Below, piece by piece: positions 1 to 7,287 of a DNA stretch of 7,287 nucleotides. The DNA is from Chloroflexota bacterium (GTDB lineage Bacteria; Chloroflexota; Dehalococcoidia; SHYM01). Each line of letters starts with the position of its first letter. The first letter of the stretch is position 1. The notes under the pieces are model-generated. The model saw only the letters and a program-made list of their open reading frames with translations, ran no database searches and was not told where the DNA came from. A program made the position numbers and the translations under genes. The stretch spans positions 1 through 7,287 of the forward strand of contig JACQGV010000159.1 of the NCBI GenBank assembly GCA_016199375.1, read 5' to 3'.

Positions 1-183
1 CTGGTGAAGGCGCTGTTCCTGGTCGCCAACCCCATCCCCGTGAAGTACGCCCTCAACCGGGTCGGGTTCAATGTGGGCAGGCCCCGGCTGCCCCTGGTGG
101 AGCCCGACGAGAAGACGGCGGCGGCCATTGACGCCGCCCTGAAGGCGGCCCAGATTGACCTGCCCGTGGAGGCAAAGGCGTAG
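1..183 (+). CDS. dapA: 4-hydroxy-tetrahydrodipicolinate synthase, C-terminal end (partial)
   Basis: This is the last 60 codons of a gene that enters from the left edge, in frame from base 1 and ending in TAG at 181-183. DapA condenses pyruvate with aspartate semialdehyde in the cytoplasm, the first committed step of the diaminopimelate/lysine pathway. The visible residues [11 protein letters not shown] match the conserved LF.E.NPIPVK segment near the DapA C-terminus. They are followed by A-L-N, a G-R-P-R-L-P-L-V-E stretch and a final helix, as in the family. The catalytic lysine and tyrosine lie upstream and cannot be checked. The gene converges on purA, and a strong hairpin terminator follows the stop by 21 nt. 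Family assignment is fairly sure. Another member of the DapA/NAL aldolase family is possible because only the tail is seen. Confidence 0.88.
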   Translation: MVKALFLVANPIPVKYALNRVGFNVGRPRLPLVEPDEKTAAAIDAALKAAQIDLPVEAKA

Positions 184-204
184 ATATAAGCCAGGCGGGC
201 AGCA

Positions 205-237
205 AAGGGCGGGGCCAGATTCCCTGGCCCCGCCCTT
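205..237. terminator. Bidirectional hairpin terminator between dapA and purA
   Basis: A perfect 14-bp stem pairs 205-218 with 224-237 around a 5-nt ATTCC loop, and it is very GC-rich in the middle. The stem starts with AA and ends with TT, and an extra A lies at 204, so only the - strand reads a short T run after the stem. The + strand has no T tract beyond its TT. It sits midway between the dapA stop (183) and the purA stop (254), two convergent genes, which is where a shared terminator is expected. The function is inferred from the structure and the position. Confidence 0.8.
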
Positions 238-253
238 GTCGGTCGAACCGCGC

Positions 254-1552
254 CTACGCTGCCGCCCTGCTCCTGAGCAGCGGCCGGCGCTGGATCATCT
301 GCTCCCGGCTGTCGCCCACGGAGATCATCCCCACCGGGCAGCCGATGAGACCCTGCAGGCGCCTCACGTAGCGGCGGGCGCGCTGGGGGAGGTCGCCGAA
401 GCGGCGGATGTCCTGGGTCGGCTGCTGCCAGCCCTCCAACTCCTCATAGACGGGCGTGCAGCGCTCCAGGGCGGCGGCGCTGGCGGGAAAGGTCGTGAGG
501 GTCTGGCCGTCCAGTTGATACGCGGTGCAGACCTTGATGGCCGGGCAGCGGTCCAGGACGTCCAGCTTGGTGAGGGCGATATCAGTGAAACCGCTGATGC
601 GGGCGCTGTGGCGGGCGGCCACGGCGTCGAACCAGCCGCAGCGCCGGGGCCGGCCGGTGGTGGCGCCGTACTCCATGCCCCAGTCCCGCAGGGCAGCGCC
701 CATGGTGTCATCCAGCTCCGTGGGTAAAGGTCCGGCCCCAACTCTGGTCACATACGCCTTGTAGACCCCCAGGGCCCGGTTCAGGCGGGCCGGGATACCA
801 AGGCCGCCCGCGGCCCCCGCCGCCAGGGGCGAAGATGAGGTCACATAGGGGTAGGTGCCGAAGTCCACGTCCAGCATCGCCCCCTGGGCGCCCTCCAGGA
901 TGATGCGCTTATTCTGGGCCAGGGCCGCCTGCATCAGCAGATGGGTCTCTCTGATATAGCCCCGCAGCCGCCGCCCGTAGTCCAGGTAGCGGGTGTAGAC
1001 CTCCTCCAGGTCCAGGGCGGGGCTGCCGTACACCTTGGTGATGATGGCGTTCTTCAGCTCCAGGATGGGCGCCAGCCGCTCTCGAAAGCCGGGCGGGTCC
1101 AGGAGGTCCGCCGTGCGAATGCCCAGGCGTGCGGCCTTGTCGGCGAAGGTCGGGCCGATGCCGCGGCGCGTGGTGCCCAGGGCGCTGCCGCCCAGGCGCT
1201 CCTCCTCCAGCCGGTCGAGGAGCTGGTGGTAGGGCATCACCACCTGGGCGCGGTCGCTGATATACAGCCGCTCGGTGGAGATGCTGGCCTTCTGCAGGGA
1301 CTCGATCTCCTCCAGCAGGCTCGCCGGGTCCACGGCGACGCCGTTGCCGATGATGCAGTCGGCCTCGGGGTTGAAGATGCCCGAGGGCACCAGGTGCAGG
1401 GCGAAGCGGCCCCGCTGGTTCACGACGGTGTGGCCGGCGTTGGCGCCGCCGGAGAAGCGCGCCACCACGTCCGACTGCTCGGCCAGCAGGTCTATCACCC
1501 TGCCCTTGCCCTCGTCGCCCCACTGGCCGCCGATCACGGCGATAACTGGCAT
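254..1552 (-). CDS. purA: Adenylosuccinate synthetase
   Basis: PurA joins IMP and aspartate using GTP to form adenylosuccinate, the first step from IMP to AMP, in the cytoplasm. The protein is complete at 432 aa, the usual length. Visible motifs are the N-terminal GTP loop G-Q-W-G-D-E-G-K-G (9-17) with catalytic Asp13, N-A-G-H-T (38-42) with catalytic His41, and G-T-T-R-R-G-I-G-P (126-134). Further along are E-G-A-Q-G (220-224), Y-P-Y-V-T-S-S (234-240), T-R-V-G-A-G-P-L-P-T-E (269-279), G-A-T-T-G-R-P-R-R-C-G-W (296-307) and T-K-L-D-V-L-D (328-334). The start at 1552 is fixed by family alignment, because M-P-V-I-A-V-I-G-G-Q-W-G is the normal N-terminus. Its Shine-Dalgarno AAAGGAGG (1577-1570) is 17 nt away, which is long; see the separate leader feature. 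The gene is transcribed alone, divergently from the crotonase gene, from an extended -10 promoter. Confidence 0.98.
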   Translation of the reverse strand: MPVIAVIGGQWGDEGKGRVIDLLAEQSDVVARFSGGANAGHTVVNQRGRFALHLVPSGIFNPEADCIIGNGVAVDPASLLEEIESLQKASISTERLYISDRAQVVMPYHQLLDRLEEERLGGSALGTTRRGIGPTFADKAARLGIRTADLLDPPGFRERLAPILELKNAIITKVYGSPALDLEEVYTRYLDYGRRLRGYIRETHLLMQAALAQNKRIILEGAQGAMLDVDFGTYPYVTSSSPLAAGAAGGLGIPARLNRALGVYKAYVTRVGAGPLPTELDDTMGAALRDWGMEYGATTGRPRRCGWFDAVAARHSARISGFTDIALTKLDVLDRCPAIKVCTAYQLDGQTLTTFPASAAALERCTPVYEELEGWQQPTQDIRRFGDLPQRARRYVRRLQGLIGCPVGMISVGDSREQMIQRRPLLRSRAAA

Positions 1553-1577
1553 GGTTACCCCATCTGGGGCCTCCTTT
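1553..1577 (-). promoter_or_regulatory. purA translation start region with strong SD and Met-Gly-stop mini-ORF
   Basis: Read on the - strand, AAAGGAGG (1577-1570) is followed 6 nt later by ATG-GGG-TAA (1563-1555), then CC and the purA ATG (1552). The strong Shine-Dalgarno is therefore ideally placed for a two-codon ORF and 17 nt from the purA start. The same bases contain CCCC (1569-1566) and GGGG (1561-1558), which can fold into a 4-bp hairpin with loop AGAT. That fold would shorten the effective distance to purA to about 5 nt. The sequence shows both possibilities; which one operates is inference. Confidence 0.55.
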
Positions 1578-1593
1578 GGGCGAGGCCCACGGG

Positions 1594-1622
1594 AGTATAG
1601 CAGGATGGCGTCTCTCTGCCTA
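1594..1622 (-). promoter_or_regulatory. Promoter of purA (extended -10)
   Basis: On the - strand TATACT lies at 1599-1594 and is preceded by TG at 1602-1601 and one C, giving the extended -10 motif TGnTATACT. With a 17-nt spacer there is a -35-like TAGGCA at 1622-1617, which matches TTGACA at four of six positions. Initiation would be expected near 1587, giving a leader of about 35 nt that includes the Shine-Dalgarno. The call rests on consensus match and position only. Confidence 0.6.
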
Positions 1623-1652
1623 GCGGAGCGGAGCGAAGGGCGCCGAGTCCCA

Positions 1653-1661
1653 TGCTATAAT
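1653..1661 (+). promoter_or_regulatory. Promoter of the crotonase-prs operon (extended -10)
   Basis: TGCTATAAT is a perfect extended -10 (TG, one base, then consensus TATAAT at 1656-1661). No TTGACA-like -35 is seen at 16-18 nt upstream, which extended -10 promoters can tolerate. Transcription would begin near 1668, about 25 nt before the chosen ATG at 1693. An in-frame ATG at 1660 lies inside the -10 box and so cannot be on this transcript. Confidence 0.65.
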
Positions 1662-1692
1662 GGCGGGCGCGAATCTGGGGAGAGAGGCGCCC

Positions 1693-2499
1693 ATGAGCTA
1701 TACCAGTATCCTCTTCGCGGGGGAAGGCCCCATCGCTCGACTTACCCTGAACCGGCCCGAGAAACGGAACGCCTTCGACCCTGGGATGTACGACGAGTGC
1801 ATCCGGGCCCTCGAGTCCCTGGAGGGCAAGAGCGGGGTGCGGGCCCTGGTGGTGGCGGGCGCCGGCCCCGCCTTCTGCGCCGGGGCCGACCTGGGGGCGG
1901 TGGTGGAGGGTGGCCGGGCCGACCGCGGCCAGCGTCCCGCCGATGACCTGCGGGAGGACCTGCGCCGCCGCGTCCAGCGGATCAACCTGCGGTTGCGCCA
2001 GCTGGAGGTGCCGACCATCGCCATGATCAACGGCCCCGCCGTCGGCGCCGGCTTCGACCTGGCCTCCTCCTGCGACCTGCGAGTGGCCTCGCCCAAGGCG
2101 CGCTTCATGATGGCCTACACCCGCGTGGGCCTCTTCCCCGGCGGCGGCGGCTGCTGGCTGCTGCCCCGGGTGGTGGGTCTGCCCAAAGCGCTGGAGCTGA
2201 TCTACACCGGCGACTTCATGGAGGCGGAGGAGGCGCTGCGGCTGGGCTATCTGCACCGGCTGGTGCCCGAGGAGCAGCTGGAGCAGGCCACCATGGAGCT
2301 GGCCCAGAAGGTCGCCGCGGGCCCGCCCATCGCCCTGCGCCTGGCCAAGCTCCAGATTTACAAGGGGCTGGAGATGGAGTTCGAGGCGGCCCTGGAGTTC
2401 GCCGCCGCCGCGGAGACCATAACCCTCACCTCCCAGGACCATGTGGAGGGGGTGCGGGCCTTCCGCGAGAAGCGCAGTCCCTCCTTCAAGGGGACCTAG
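1693..2499 (+). CDS. Enoyl-CoA hydratase/isomerase (crotonase) family protein, atypical active site
   Basis: This is a complete 268-aa member of the crotonase superfamily, which acts on acyl-CoA thioesters. Visible family motifs are N-R-P-E-K-R-N-A-F (20-28), the first oxyanion-hole segment F-C-A-G-A-D-L (61-67), N-G-P-A-V-G-A-G (113-120) and L-L-P-R-V-V-G (156-162). By alignment to rat mitochondrial enoyl-CoA hydratase from memory, the two catalytic glutamates (Glu144, Glu164) correspond to Asp122 and Tyr142 here. Plain hydratase activity is therefore doubtful, and a PaaG-like isomerase, dehalogenase-like or other activity is open. I chose ATG 1693 because it gives the usual M-S-Y-T-S-I-L-F N-terminus, has GGAG 10 nt upstream, and lies downstream of the TATAAT box. 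The gene leads an operon with prs, 23 nt downstream. Confidence 0.9.
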   Translation: MSYTSILFAGEGPIARLTLNRPEKRNAFDPGMYDECIRALESLEGKSGVRALVVAGAGPAFCAGADLGAVVEGGRADRGQRPADDLREDLRRRVQRINLRLRQLEVPTIAMINGPAVGAGFDLASSCDLRVASPKARFMMAYTRVGLFPGGGGCWLLPRVVGLPKALELIYTGDFMEAEEALRLGYLHRLVPEEQLEQATMELAQKVAAGPPIALRLAKLQIYKGLEMEFEAALEFAAAAETITLTSQDHVEGVRAFREKRSPSFKGT

Positions 2500-2522
2500 A
2501 TACCTCAGCCTGCGAGGATAGC

Positions 2523-3488
2523 GTGATAGACTCCCTCAAGGTCTTTTCCGGCAACGCCCACCCGGCCCTGGCCCGGGCCATCTGTGACTACCTGGATATA
2601 CCGCTGGGCGAGGCCGAGATCACTCAGTTCAGCAACGAGAACACTTTCGTCCGCATCCTGGAGAACGTCCGGGAGTGCGACCTCTTCATGGTGCAGCCCA
2701 TCTGCCACCCGGTGAACGACAGCCTGGTGGAGCTGCTCATCATGATGGATGCCGCGCGGCGGGCCTCCGCGGGCCGCGTCACCGCCGTGGTCCCCTACTA
2801 TGGCTACGGCCGCACCGACAAGAAGGACCAGCCCCGGGTGCCCATCACCGCCCGGCTGGTGGCGGACCTGATCACCACCTCCGGCGCCGGCCGCCTCCTT
2901 ACGGTGGACCTGCACGCCGGGCAGATCCAGGGCTTCTTCAACATCCCGGTGGATGAGCTCACCGCCCTTTACCTCATCCGCGACTACTTTCGAGTCAAGG
3001 CGTTGAAGGACCTGGTGGTCGTGGCCACCGACATCGGCATCTCCAAGCGGGCGCGGGACCTGGCCGAGCATCTGGACGCGCCCCTGGCCATCGTGGAGAA
3101 GCGCCGCCTGGGGAACCGGGACCGCACGGAGACCCTGAACGTCATCGGGGATGTGGAGGGCAAGCGCTGCCTCACCTTCGACGACGAGATAGATACGGCC
3201 GGGACTCTGGTGGGCGGCGTGGATGCCCTGCTGGCCCGGGGGGCGACTGAGATATATTCCTGCGCCACCCACCCCATCCTCTCGGGGCCGGCGGTGGGGC
3301 GGCTGCGCAAGGCGCCCATCAAGGAGCTGGTGGTCACGGATACGGTGCCCGTGCCCCCGGAGAAGCAGCTGGCCAACATGAAAGTCCTGCCCATGGGGCC
3401 CCTGCTGGGCGAGGCGATCCTGCGCATCCACGAGGGCCGGTCCATCGGCGAGATGTTCGAGCCTCGCACCCCCAAGATAAGGAAGTAG
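2523..3488 (+). CDS. prs: Ribose-phosphate pyrophosphokinase (PRPP synthase)
   Basis: Prs transfers pyrophosphate from ATP to ribose 5-phosphate, making PRPP for purine, pyrimidine, NAD, His and Trp synthesis. It is complete at 321 aa, a normal length. Visible motifs are V-V-P-Y-Y-G-Y-G-R-T-D-K-K-D (89-102), the signature D-L-H-A-G-Q-I-Q-G-F-F (129-139) with metal-binding His131, and T-D-I-G (169-172). They continue with the flexible-loop K-R-R (193-195), the ribose-phosphate loop D-D-E-I-D-T-A-G-T-L (220-229) and A-T-H-P-I-L-S-G-P-A (248-257). The ATP-site segment reads F-S-N-E-N-T-F-V-R-I (36-45) where most enzymes have F-S-D-G-E, a variant that I associate with Chloroflexota. The GTG start has GAGG (2514-2517) 5 nt upstream, and no better-placed ATG exists. 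The 23-nt gap after the crotonase stop suggests cotranscription. PRPP feeds the pathway in which the divergent purA acts. Confidence 0.97.
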   Translation: MIDSLKVFSGNAHPALARAICDYLDIPLGEAEITQFSNENTFVRILENVRECDLFMVQPICHPVNDSLVELLIMMDAARRASAGRVTAVVPYYGYGRTDKKDQPRVPITARLVADLITTSGAGRLLTVDLHAGQIQGFFNIPVDELTALYLIRDYFRVKALKDLVVVATDIGISKRARDLAEHLDAPLAIVEKRRLGNRDRTETLNVIGDVEGKRCLTFDDEIDTAGTLVGGVDALLARGATEIYSCATHPILSGPAVGRLRKAPIKELVVTDTVPVPPEKQLANMKVLPMGPLLGEAILRIHEGRSIGEMFEPRTPKIRK

Positions 3489-3502
3489 CCCGGGGCGTCT
3501 CT

Positions 3503-3556
3503 GCGCTGCTTTCCCCAGTGTCGCGCTGCCACAGCGCGTTCAGAAGCTGAGCGCTG
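3503..3556. repeat. Interlocking inverted repeats downstream of prs
   Basis: A perfect 7-bp hairpin pairs CGCGCTG (3522-3528) with CAGCGCG (3532-3538) around a CCA loop. Two further copies of GCGCTG (3503-3508 and 3551-3556) could each pair with the same CAGCGC (3532-3537), giving mutually exclusive folds. Only two T follow the main stem, so it is a poor intrinsic terminator. It lies 15-68 nt after the prs stop and upstream of the secA -10 box. It may mark the 3' end of the prs transcript, but GC-rich intergenic DNA can give such pairings by chance. Confidence 0.35.
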
Positions 3557-3600
3557 GAGTGATGATGCCCACCCCTGCAGTCCCGACCTCGCGCCTGCCC

Positions 3601-3606
3601 TATAAT
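3601..3606 (+). promoter_or_regulatory. Putative -10 box of the secA promoter
   Basis: There is a consensus TATAAT here, followed by GG as in the crotonase-operon promoter. No convincing -35 is seen: the nearest candidate, CTGCAG at 3575-3580, has a 20-nt spacer. The TG at 3596-3597 is three bases from the box, so it is not a standard extended -10. The start would be near 3613, giving a leader of about 70 nt before the secA ATG. The box suggests that secA has its own promoter in addition to any readthrough from prs. Confidence 0.5.
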
Positions 3607-3629
3607 GGACTCGGCTAGCCGGCGGCGGG

Positions 3630-3652
3630 CGCTGGGGCGGTAGCCCCTGGCG
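3630..3652 (+). promoter_or_regulatory. Leader hairpin upstream of secA
   Basis: GGGGC (3634-3638) pairs with GCCCC (3643-3647) around a GGTA loop. An outer CGC (3630-3632) can pair with GCG (3650-3652) across a small internal loop. It would lie in the 5' leader of secA, between the TATAAT box and the Shine-Dalgarno at 3674-3677, which it does not cover. A regulatory role is only a possibility. Confidence 0.3.
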
Positions 3653-3685
3653 ACAATGCATTCGAGGTCCCGCGGAGAAGTTAGC

Positions 3686-6456
<2,771 letters not shown>

Positions 6457-6460
<4 letters not shown>

Positions 6461-6876
6461 GCAGGCCACTCTCCCTGGCTGCCAAGCTGGGCTACCGGAC
6501 TGGACGCCGGCTGTGCGCGGTGGGCGCGGGCGAGGAGTGGCTCCGTCGCCTGCAGGATGAGCTCCCTGACGAGGGGCCGCTATGCGCTGGCCTGGAGCCC
6601 GATGCCCAGTACGACCTGGTGGTGTGGTGGCCCCGGCGCCCCGAGGAGATGGCACCCTCCTTCGCCAGCCTGTTGGCCCGCCTGTCTCCCCACGGCAGCA
6701 TCTGGGCTGTGATCCCCAACCGGGCGGCGGCCAGACGGCTGCGCTCGCGGCTTTCTTTTGAGGGTCTGCAGCAGGCGGCCCTCTCTCTGGGCCTGGTGGA
6801 CACGAAGGTGACGAAGCTCTCCGAGGACGAGTACGGCGTCCGTTTCTCCCTCCGGGATGAGCTTCGGTCCACCTAG
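6457..6876 (+). CDS. DUF3052-like protein coupled to secA
   Basis: This is a complete 139-aa protein whose ATG overlaps the secA TGA (ATGA, 6457-6460), so its translation is probably coupled to secA. The layout resembles the DUF3052 family as I remember it. An N-terminal [10 protein letters not shown] motif (7-16) is followed by a short strand-glycine turn A-V-G-A-G (21-25) and [10 protein letters not shown] (52-61). The second half has [12 protein letters not shown] (76-87) and L-G-L-V-D-T-K-V (111-118) near the end. The pattern suggests a small Rossmann-like alpha/beta fold, cytoplasmic, with no signal peptide or membrane segment. No function is known to me. No catalytic residues can be named, and no nucleotide-binding glycine loop is complete. 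The last codons run directly into a dispersed repeat, so the C-terminus may have been shaped by it. Confidence 0.75.
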
Positions 6877-7007
6877 CAGGCTGCTGAAAAAGTCCAGCGA
6901 ACCATCCCCCCGGCCCCTTCCTTTCGACAGGCTCAGGGCAGGCTCTTTCCGGGAAAGGGGAGTCCCTCGAAACGTCCTTGGGCTTGAGGGGACACCCCCT
7001 TCGACTG
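6877..7007. repeat. Dispersed intergenic repeat element (FDRLRA/LSLSKG type)
   Basis: The stretch opens with CAGGCTGCTGAAAAAGTCC (6877-6895) and contains TTCGACAGGCTCAGGGCAGG (6923-6942). A second partial seed, CCCCCTTCGAC, lies at 6995-7005. In different frames the TTCGACAGGCTCAGG core reads F-D-R-L-R-A, L-S-L-S-K-G and P-E-P-V-E, spurious peptides known from dispersed repeats in many bacterial genomes, including Chloroflexota. Internal folds are CTTTCC/GGAAAG (6945-6950 with 6952-6957) and GTCCCTC/GAGGGGAC (6962-6968 with 6986-6993, one bulge). The element begins right after the TAG of the DUF3052-like gene. The exact right end is not visible. It does not code for a transposase, so it would be moved passively or spread by recombination. 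Confidence 0.6.
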
Positions 7008-7132
7008 GTGCTACCATATAGGGCGGCCCGCAGGGTGGCTCTTACTGGAAATGGGCCAGTGCGGTTGCCGGGGCCTTGATCAGGGGGCCGTGGTGAAGGC
7101 AGCGGTTGCGGGGCTGAAAGGAGGGTGATCCT
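7008..7132 (+). promoter_or_regulatory. Upstream region and extended Shine-Dalgarno of the last gene
   Basis: Between the repeat and the last ATG there is one weak -10-like TATAGG (7017-7022) without a matching -35. Two similar segments beginning GCGGTTGC (at 7061 and 7102) are also present. At 7116-7130 the sequence GAAAGGAGG-G-TGATCC is, apart from one extra G, complementary to the whole 3' tail of bacterial 16S rRNA. The GGAGG lies 8 nt from the ATG, so it is a very strong ribosome site. The promoter position is uncertain. Confidence 0.5.
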
Positions 7133-7287
7133 ATGGCTGGCAACCAGGAGTCGTCGGCGCAGGTGACTCTGAGCGAAGAGCAGGCCAGGGAGGGCTACTG
7201 GGTCGAGACCAGCGGCAGCTATGCGCTTGTCTGGCACCAGAAGAACCAGATAGCGCTCCTGTCGCTCTCGCCGGACATCGCCCGCAA
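7133..7287 (+). CDS. Unrecognised protein, N-terminal part (runs off the right edge)
   Basis: The first 51 codons of an open frame are visible, starting at ATG 7133 behind an exceptionally strong Shine-Dalgarno (7116-7130), which makes the start secure. The N-terminus is polar (M-A-G-N-Q-E-S-S-A-Q), followed by T-L-S-E-E-Q-A-R-E-G-Y-W-V-E, then Y-A-L-V-W-H-Q-K-N-Q-I-A-L-L-S-L-S-P. The alternating hydrophobic pattern suggests beta strands. There is no signal peptide or membrane helix in the visible part. I do not recognise the family. The gene is separated from the DUF3052-like gene by 256 bp that include a repeat, so it is probably a new transcription unit. Confidence 0.7.
   Translation, partial: MAGNQESSAQVTLSEEQAREGYWVETSGSYALVWHQKNQIALLSLSPDIAR

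Noticed and set aside
1660..1692. Upstream ATG adding 11 residues to the crotonase
   Set aside because: This ATG lies within the TATAAT box and would not be on the transcript. ATG 1693 gives the usual N-terminus and has an SD.
1555..2442. 295-codon - strand frame opposite the crotonase gene
   Set aside because: It covers the divergent promoter region and the whole antisense of a clear crotonase, and has no family motif.
2505..3431. 308-codon open frame on the - strand opposite prs
   Set aside because: It is a shadow frame with biased His/Gln/Gly composition and no recognisable motif; the + frame is a complete PRPP synthase.
3656..3685. Upstream ATG adding 10 residues to SecA
   Set aside because: It has no Shine-Dalgarno, and the added residues precede the standard M-F-N-P-V-K SecA start, which has GGAG at 8 nt.
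7061..7114. Two similar GCGGTTGC segments as a possible operator repeat
   Set aside because: The similarity is short, in GC-rich DNA, and has no palindromic structure, so it is not enough to call a site.
7116..7130. Possible 16S rRNA gene fragment
   Set aside because: The match is to the complement of the 16S tail, limited to about 15 nt and placed at SD distance from an ATG, so it is a ribosome site and not an rRNA remnant.

Overview
The window is a high-GC stretch of ordinary bacterial chromosome with housekeeping genes in a compact layout. Several features point to a Chloroflexota-type bacterium (inference, moderate confidence). SecA carries a roughly 20-residue insertion before its REAY/ITYGTN segment. 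PRPP synthase has F-S-N-E-N where most have F-S-D-G-E. A dispersed intergenic repeat is present whose chance translations read FDRLRA / LSLSKG / PEPVE. No phage, plasmid, CRISPR, rRNA or tRNA signal was seen.

Layout: (1) The 3' end of dapA (lysine/diaminopimelate pathway) enters from the left on the + strand. It converges on purA (adenylosuccinate synthetase, - strand), and a perfect 14-bp hairpin terminator lies between them. (2) purA diverges from a + strand run across a 140-bp region holding two extended -10 promoters, TGCTATACT for purA and TGCTATAAT for the run. (3) The + run starts with a crotonase-superfamily gene, followed after 23 nt by prs (PRPP synthase, GTG start). (4) A 197-bp gap with several interlocking inverted repeats and a TATAAT box leads to secA (924 aa, complete, with C-terminal zinc motif). 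(5) secA overlaps by 4 nt (ATGA) a 139-codon gene that resembles the DUF3052 family. (6) A 256-bp gap begins with a dispersed repeat directly at the stop codon of the DUF3052 gene. It ends in an unusually long Shine-Dalgarno sequence for an unrecognised gene that runs off the right edge.

How the genes fit together: Prs makes PRPP for nucleotide synthesis and PurA commits IMP to AMP, so the central part is nucleotide supply. SecA is the export motor. The DUF3052-like gene is translationally coupled to secA. The crotonase lacks both catalytic glutamates of classical enoyl-CoA hydratase, so its reaction is open.

There is no clear new multi-gene system here. The points most worth a second look are the purA leader (a strong Shine-Dalgarno placed for a Met-Gly-stop mini-ORF just before purA), the atypical crotonase active site, the secA-coupled DUF3052-like gene, and the repeat abutting its stop codon.
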